A DNA stretch of 64,000 bases, taken from NCBI GenBank assembly GCA_030268105.1, contig BSDZ01000045.1, positions 124,001 to 188,000 of the forward strand, read 5' to 3'. Below, piece after piece: positions 57,906 through 64,000 of this stretch (positions within the stretch are counted from its first letter, which is position 1; every line of letters starts with the position of its first letter). The position numbers and the translations under genes are program-made. Origin of the DNA: Volvox africanus. Lineage: Eukaryota > Chlorophyta > Chlorophyceae > Chlamydomonadales > Volvocaceae. The notes below the pieces were generated by a model that was not told the DNA's origin, ran no database searches, and worked only from the letters and a program-made list of their open reading frames with translations.

Positions 57906-60900
57906 ATGCTGAAAGCCTTCGCAAAGTCAAATATCCTTACGCCGGTTGTCTCCGTTGGCAGCACACTAACTCCTAGCAGTGGCCAGTCTAATGGAGTTGA
58001 ACAGCAAATGGAACATCAGCATCCAGCGCCCGCTCTGGAAGGCGGACGAAATTCTATAACTCTTAACCTTGATGAGGTTCCGATGGACGGTGGCGATGGA
58101 GCATCATCGGCAGCCGCGGGTGTTCCCGTCTTTTATGCTGGCATGATGGTGCGGGGCCACAAAGGGGACTTGGTGCGGTTATTTGAGCTACCACCAACGG
58201 AGGTAAACGAGTAAATTGACGTCGGTCGCTAACTGACGTAAGAACATCGCTGACGCGGCCACTACTCTCTCCCCAGCGCCTGCTTGGGGACTTTCATTGC
58301 GCTATGCGCAAGCGAGTACTTTTACAGGTATGGTCTTTGCGGCAGCACCTTTGCTCTCTGACCAGGTCCGGAGCGCGTTTGGCGACAACTCCTATTCAAT
58401 TGACCTCTATTGTGTACCCCTCCGTGCGCAGGGACGCATGTACATTTTCGATCACTACGTCTGCTTCTACTCGGCTGTTTTCGGCTTCGCAAAAAAACGC
58501 CGAATGCCGATGCGGGTAGGGTCATCACCGCAGCAGCCTCCGGCGTTCTGCAAGCGCACGGCAAACGCTGCGCAAGCCCCTGCACATATATCCGCCCGCC
58601 TGACTCACCGGCTGCCTTCTGATCTGTTTTGCAGACCATTAAAGCGGTGCGGAAACGGAAGCACCTGGGCTTCCCAAATTCCCTCGAGGTAAGGTGGCAT
58701 CGGGATCGGGGTTCTGCCGAGGGGGGCCAGCGAAAAGGCGTGGGGTATTACTTGGCACCGGGATATCAAAACCCGACTCATGAATGGTTTGTAGAAAGCC
58801 TAAGGGACAACGGGCTCAGTCACAGGTGGAACCGCGGGCGTGAATTAGACGCGAAGGAGAGTATCACGAAGGGTGCGCTGCGTTACGGACCGTGGCTGTG
58901 ACTAAGCATGAAGGCAAGTGCAGTGAGAGGGATGGAAGAGAGAGAAGGACAGAGAGAGAGGATGGGACAAGTTAAAGAGGGAAGGGTGGGCAGAGTGGAG
59001 TTTTACTTAACAGGGGTTATGGAGTGACTGAAATCCTGCTTGGAGAAAAGAAGATAGTATCAGTAAAGAAGAAGTTTTATGCTGCGGCCCTACTTGGTTT
59101 TGGCCGTCAGCAGTATGCCACGAGCTGTCCCAGGTGGCCCGGGTCATGCGGTCGCGGGTCACTTGAGCTGAGGTTGCTACCGGCTCTGTGCCGCATATTT
59201 TAAGAAATATTCTAGTTCTGGGACCTGGCGGTCGGTGTGCATGGGACGTAACATGTGCCGTCACTCCACGGTTTCCTACCTTGCAAAAATAGAAGACCTT
59301 GGACTCCCTGGCTTTTTTACCTACACCGGCTTTGGGTCTGCTTAAGGTCTTGACTTCATCGTTCCTTGTTCCTCGCTCCTATTTCGCCTCCTCGCCATCA
59401 TTCTGCTCGCGTAGATTGAGACGGACGAGTATAAGGAGTTCTTCACGTCTTTCTTGTCGCGGGAGGAGGCCTACCAGCTGATCATGAAGCAGCTGCAGGA
59501 GGGCAAGTGAGTCGCCGTCATAGTCCACTGTAATGAGAGCTAGTGCACGTGATCTGCGTAGATCCGCCATCACAACGGCCGGCAGGCAGCTGACCAGTGG
59601 TTCGGCGCGAGCAAAAGAGCTGACGACCCATGGGGCGGGGACAATATTATCACCATGTATTTGATGCTTGAAATTGGCAGGAAAAGGATTCCTGCCGGGG
59701 GGGGGGGTAGCAGGCCAGGTGTGGCAAGCCATGCGAGCTCGGCGAGCGAGCCGGGTTTACCAATCCAGCCCAGTCCAGTCTACTCTCTAATCTCGTTGTC
59801 CAGTCCACGGATTCGGGTTTCGAAGCCCAGTCCACCGGACGGGGTGGAGGCGGGATGCCGTATGGCGCTCGCAGGGCGACCGTTGCGGATGGGCTCCTGA
59901 AGGAAGGAGGGACTCGGAAGCTGACCGCAAAAAGCAGCTGTCGACCCAAATGGACAAGTGTCCCATGGGTCGGCCAGATAAGGATTGCCCAGCTGCCCAC
60001 ACCATCTTGTGTGCGTTCATGTTGCTCGCATTTACCTTGGTCATTATGTTGTTCGGAAATGGGCATACCGCGGAATTTGAATTCAAATACTATGGTATAT
60101 TCTGGATCGGGAATCAGTTTCACAGGAATCAAACCCGCCTTGTTTGATAACTCATAAACGCAGGCGCCAAGTGGAGACGGATGATGGTTCCGGCGTGCGT
60201 GCGTCTACTGAGCGCGGCTCCTTTCCCAACGGGGGTAAGGAGCTAACAACACGTGGGGGTCCGGGTTGGCTCCTGACTTGTTTGAGAGGATGCTCTGCAG
60301 CGGGGCTTGTCCATATGGTGTGTCTCACATGAGTTTGCACATGGGTGGTACGCAGGGCCCATTGGGCTCGGTTGGCTTAGTCACCCCAACCAGCGAACAT
60401 CAGCTTTAGTCTTGGGGCATTGGACCTTGCCTTCCCAGTCATCCCAGCACGTCAAATGGATGTTTACCTACCTACTCCGGCTCTCGTGCAGGTGCCCACA
60501 ACCGCGACCTGAACAGCCCACATTCTACTTCCCGTGGCCGGGCGATGGACGGGGGCCAGCGCATCGGCGCCCACGGCAACAGCAGCATCGGCGGTGGACA
60601 GCTTCGCGGCGCTGGTTTGAACGGGGAGCGATCGCTGCTTACTCGCAACTCGGGTTCCATTGGGGACGACGATAACGACGACGAGGAGGTGCGTGTGGGT
60701 ATTACTGTTTGGATACCTGCGGGGATGGTTTGGCGAAACACATGTCGTCCTTGGCTTGGTGGTTTAGGGACAGCTAAGTGGCAGTGGTGCGCACCAATAT
60801 GTTGTGTGCAGGTGGGGGTAAGGCAGGTGGAGCCGGTAGGGCTGTAAAGGGAGGTAAAGGGTAAAGGCACGGGGGAAAACATCATGGGAGCGGGAGCAGG

Positions 60901-63295
60901 AGCCACGGGTCAGCAAACGGTCTTAGGTAACATGTTGACGTCAGTGCGCTGTAAGGAGGTCAGGGTGGGACGATGTTTGTCTGTAGGGTGATCACCGGGG
61001 CTCAATTGCGTTGCGTTCGCTCTTTGCCAATGTTCGCCGCTGTTGGGTTGTTTTCCGTCTCACCTGCTGTCCAAGTCGGGCTGTCCCCCCTCCGCCCTTC
61101 AGGATAACGGCAGTGTCTGGGTGATGGAGCAGCGCCCCGCACCTGCCGTGGCCTCGGGCTCTCGTCACGTGCTGCACACCACCCTGCCCGGTACCCCGCG
61201 GGAGTTCTTCGACGTCGTATTGGCTGACAGCGCCCCGTTCTTTGAGGACTTCCTTGACAGCCAGGTGGGGACCAGAGGAGGGTATAACCCCAACGGTGCA
61301 GGTGCTGCTGGTGGGGGGAGCTCGGATGGCGTCCAATGCGCCGCGTGATGCGGCTCGCAGTTCTTTCTCGTCTTCCCCCCTCCCACAACGTTTTATCTCG
61401 TCACCACATACAATGACCTCCCCGTCATTTCCGGTGTTTTGTGTATGTAATTTTCATCCAGCACCCTTATCCCCCGGTTGTGTCCTGTGACTCGTGTGTG
61501 CGGAGCGATGTGGGGTTTACCATGGAAGCATGCTTGGGCACCAACCAACCAACCATCCCGAAAATCCAGAAACTGAAACTTACGACTCAAGTGGCACCCG
61601 CGAGGATGCCACAACCCACCTGCCTCTGCCTGGGTGTCTGGCAGCTACCTATGGCTGTTTCCTTTGGGCTCCGCTTAATCAGATCCAGGTGCTGAACAAG
61701 CTCCATAATCTGCTCCGTAACAACCAGACGAATCCCACGCGGGGACTGCAGGGCAATCGGCGCATCAACCTCACCTCCTGGAAGCGTCATCCGCAGCTGG
61801 GCCACGTGCGAGATATGACCTTCACCGCCCCCATCAAGGGAGCCTTCGGCAACTGGGGGGTCAGCCACACCGCGTGCTTCCAGTCCCAAAGGTGCGTTTG
61901 GAGCAGGGGTCGGCCACCGCCGCGGCCCCACCAGCAGTCGTTCGTTACCTAGCTGTGTGTCAGTCACGTGGGAGACGAGGACGATGGTGATAATGATGAT
62001 GATAGGGATGTTAATAATATATAATTAGTAATAGCTAACAATGATAAACAAATACCAATAAATATAAAAAATAGCAATATATAACAATGAATAATATTAA
62101 TAACGATATTGTCATGTATGTATGTTCGCGCATATAACTGGGAGCTTTGGATCGCAAAGCAGGTTCTTTGCGTAGATTCAGCCCCAGCACGGCGCCTACG
62201 CCTTACGGGTGTTCGCACTTGTCAGCCCGCATGCATTCTGAGTTGCCGTCCTGTTACCGGCAGGATTTTCGTGTTTGGAGTTGGGTCTTTGGCCCTTTCG
62301 CTTTTGCCTCTTTTCTCACAGTCGGAGTAATATGTTTTCTTAGTCTTCTCGCGCTCCAGCTCTTGGTCATCTGCGCTCATGCACTCGTATATGCCACACC
62401 TGACCGCTTGTATCCCTCTCCCCCCCCCGCCTCTCGCTCTCGGTAGGTTCTGCCTGTACTCCGATGAGCACATTGTGTTCGAGAGCAGCCAGACAATGAC
62501 GGACATCCCCTATGGCGACTGCTTCACGGTGGACCAGCGCTGGGACATTAAGAAGGACCCTGACGCGGAGTACGACAGACCCATGGTGGGTGAGTGGGTG
62601 GACTGAAAGGAGGAATGAAGGAGGTGGGTGGCTGTGAGTGTGTGGGGGAGGATTCGTGGTTGCGTTTGCATGTATGTGCGGGGCTATGTTTTTGCGTCTG
62701 TGTATTCGTGTATGTATGTATGTGTGTATGTTTGTGTGTTCCACTTCTCACTGATCGGGCATCGGGCAGCTCCTCTGCCATACCTTGCCTTACTCTGCCC
62801 CAACGGAATGTGTGGTGGCGGGCTATGTGTTTGGGTCTTTGGTGTGGGGGGAACGAGAGGTTAAGAAACTGGTGAGCGGAACGAAGCGGGCGCCCGTGAT
62901 TCCACCCTGTGGCTGTGTGGGTAGCCGCGCCAGCAGGTGGTACATCGCGCTATGATATGCGGTATATGCATGTGTGCGCGGGTTACACCCAACTTTAGCG
63001 GCTGGAGAAGGGAAATCAGGGCGACATAATCGTCTGGCCTTTAAATGCATTACAGCATGGCGGTGCTTCTCGCAACCCCCCTGAATCCGGTCCATCGAGT
63101 ATCTGCCTCCATTCTCCTCACGCGCTCCCCGATCTTGTTTGTCGCCATTACTGCTTTCGTTGCATAAATTCCCTCCCATCTGCCTCCACCCTCGTGTATT
63201 CGCCTTCCCCCCTCCGCCTTCTCACATCTCCCCCGCAGATCACGTTCGATCAGCACGTGCGAGTGCCTTTCAGCAATCGCTGTCTGTTTAAAGCC
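57906..63295 (+). CDS. GRAM and VASt domain protein (VAD1/GRAMD1/Lam-like), 3' end outside window
   Basis: Probable membrane-contact-site lipid (sterol) transfer protein. Exons in phase: 57906-58202, 58277-58327, 58432-58515, 58635-58688, 59415-59506, 60164-60234, 60492-60688, 61103-61264, 61689-61891, 62447-62585 and 63239-63295, 469 codons so far. GRAM spans about residues 93-165: VRLFELPPTE, then GRMYIFDHYVCFYSAVFGF and IKAVRKRKHLGFPNSLEI, then FFTSFLSREEAYQLIMKQL. A Gly/Ser/Asn-rich linker with an acidic end (DDDNDDEE) covers about 195-282. VASt (StART-like) begins near 300 with LHTTLPGTPREFFDVVLADS and continues through FTAPIKGAFGNWGVSHTACF, DIPYGDCFTVDQRWDI and VRVPFSNRCLFKA. The gene runs past 63295 into a donor, GTGAGT; the rest of VASt and any C-terminal membrane anchor lie beyond 64000. 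Sterol as cargo is known for yeast and animal relatives and inferred here. Confidence 0.92.
59507..60163 (+). other. GRAM-VASt intron, 657 bp
   Basis: Bounded by GTGAGT and an ACGCAG acceptor. Contains a run of about 11 G at 59698-59708 and a repeated CCAGTCCA-type motif at 59767-59832. No nested gene. Confidence 0.6.
61892..62446 (+). other. GRAM-VASt intron with AT-rich core, 555 bp
   Basis: Very AT-rich from about 61985 to 62115 (AATAATATATAATTAG-type), unlike neighbouring introns. No gene recognised. Confidence 0.6.
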
Positions 63296-64000
63296 GTGAG
63301 TTAGGTCCGATGGCGGCGCAGCACTCCTTTCTGAAAGAGTGATGGATGCAGATAGGACATGTGCTTGAGAAGCCGTGCACATATGCACTGGAGATGGATC
63401 GAAGGGGGCACCTTATCACACATATAGCCGTGTGAGATGTAGGCTTGATCCGACCACAGCGGGCAGTTCCTTACCGGACCAGCTTGGGCTTGAACCTGGG
63501 GCGGGCGGGGTTTCCGCGGGCTGGCTGCACCCCTTGTGTGAAGCAAAACACCGGTTAGTCTGTGTCGAGCCTCATGTCGGGAGCCGATATGCCGCTGTAC
63601 CGATCTCACTGACTCTTTTGAGTGCTTTTCAACACACGCAAAGATTTGGGGGAGGGCTAACTGGCGTTGCGTCCGCCACGGCAGCAGCTTGTTCGCCAGA
63701 CGCGAGGGCGTCATGTGCTGACCCCCCCCCTGGCTAACACTGTACCGTGTCCATGATGGCCACTGCACCAACACCGATATTCAGACCGTGGACTCCTCCT
63801 CGTGGTTATCACACCGTGATTATCATTATCATATATATCCACCACCACCATCATGATGATGAGATGATAGCCGTAGAGGTATTCATGGCCGCCACTTGGC
63901 GTTGTCGGCACCGGCTAATTGTTTACGTGTACACGTCCATCCCTATACTGCCGACCGATCCCTCCCCTCTTACCTCACTAGCACCGAAACCTGGTGTGGC
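63296..64000 (+). other. Right edge: probably intron of the GRAM-VASt gene
   Basis: Follows the GTGAGT donor at 63296. No continuing VASt exon was recognised before the window ends. CATCATCATT/CCACCACCATCATGATGATG simple repeats lie near 63820-63862. Confidence 0.5.

Overview
The window looks like nuclear DNA of a green alga of the volvocine (Chlamydomonas/Gonium/Volvox) type. Genes are split into many short GC-rich exons separated by AT-rich, microsatellite-laden introns. Splice donors are often GTACG or GTGAG, TGTAA motifs follow several genes, and proteins carry long Ala/Gly/Gln/Ser low-complexity insertions. The clearest gene pair encodes AdhE-type aldehyde/alcohol dehydrogenase, the enzyme known as ADH1 in Chlamydomonas. 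The exact species cannot be named from sequence alone. Exon borders below were placed by hand from GT/AG sites, reading-phase continuity and family similarity.

Layout. 1-5.4 kb is repeat-rich: a 420-bp foldback element, a hexamer microsatellite, a Ty1/copia remnant and degenerate tandem repeats. 5.5-12.2 kb (minus) is a serine carboxypeptidase (S10) in at least 10 exons. 13.5-17.0 kb (plus) is a two-exon gene for a ~1050-residue bZIP factor. 18.6-19.6 kb is a large inverted repeat with ~330-bp arms. 20.1-23.6 kb (minus) is ARPC2, a core Arp2/3 subunit. 24-25 kb holds exon-like sequence that I cannot identify.

27.5-42.3 kb is a head-to-tail tandem pair of complete 15-exon AdhE genes, each 951 codons. 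A ~4.1-kb internal block (28834-32939 and 37606-41711) appears identical in exons and introns, while both flanks are clearly diverged. This is the signature of recent gene conversion, or of an assembly artefact, and is the most notable feature here.

47.9-49.8 kb (minus) is a C-5 sterol desaturase. 51.6-56.2 kb (plus) is a SMYD-like SET-domain methyltransferase without a visible MYND finger. 57.9-63.3 kb (plus, running off the window) is a GRAM plus VASt protein of the family that includes sterol transporters (yeast Lam/Ysp, animal GRAMD1, plant VAD1).

Functionally the window mixes fermentation (AdhE pair), sterol synthesis and possible sterol transfer (desaturase, GRAM-VASt), actin nucleation (ARPC2), vacuolar or secreted proteolysis (carboxypeptidase) and gene regulation (bZIP, SET). 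No CRISPR, rRNA or convincing functional tRNA gene was seen. 5' ends of the carboxypeptidase, ARPC2, desaturase and SET genes, and the 3' ends of the carboxypeptidase and SET genes, are unresolved.
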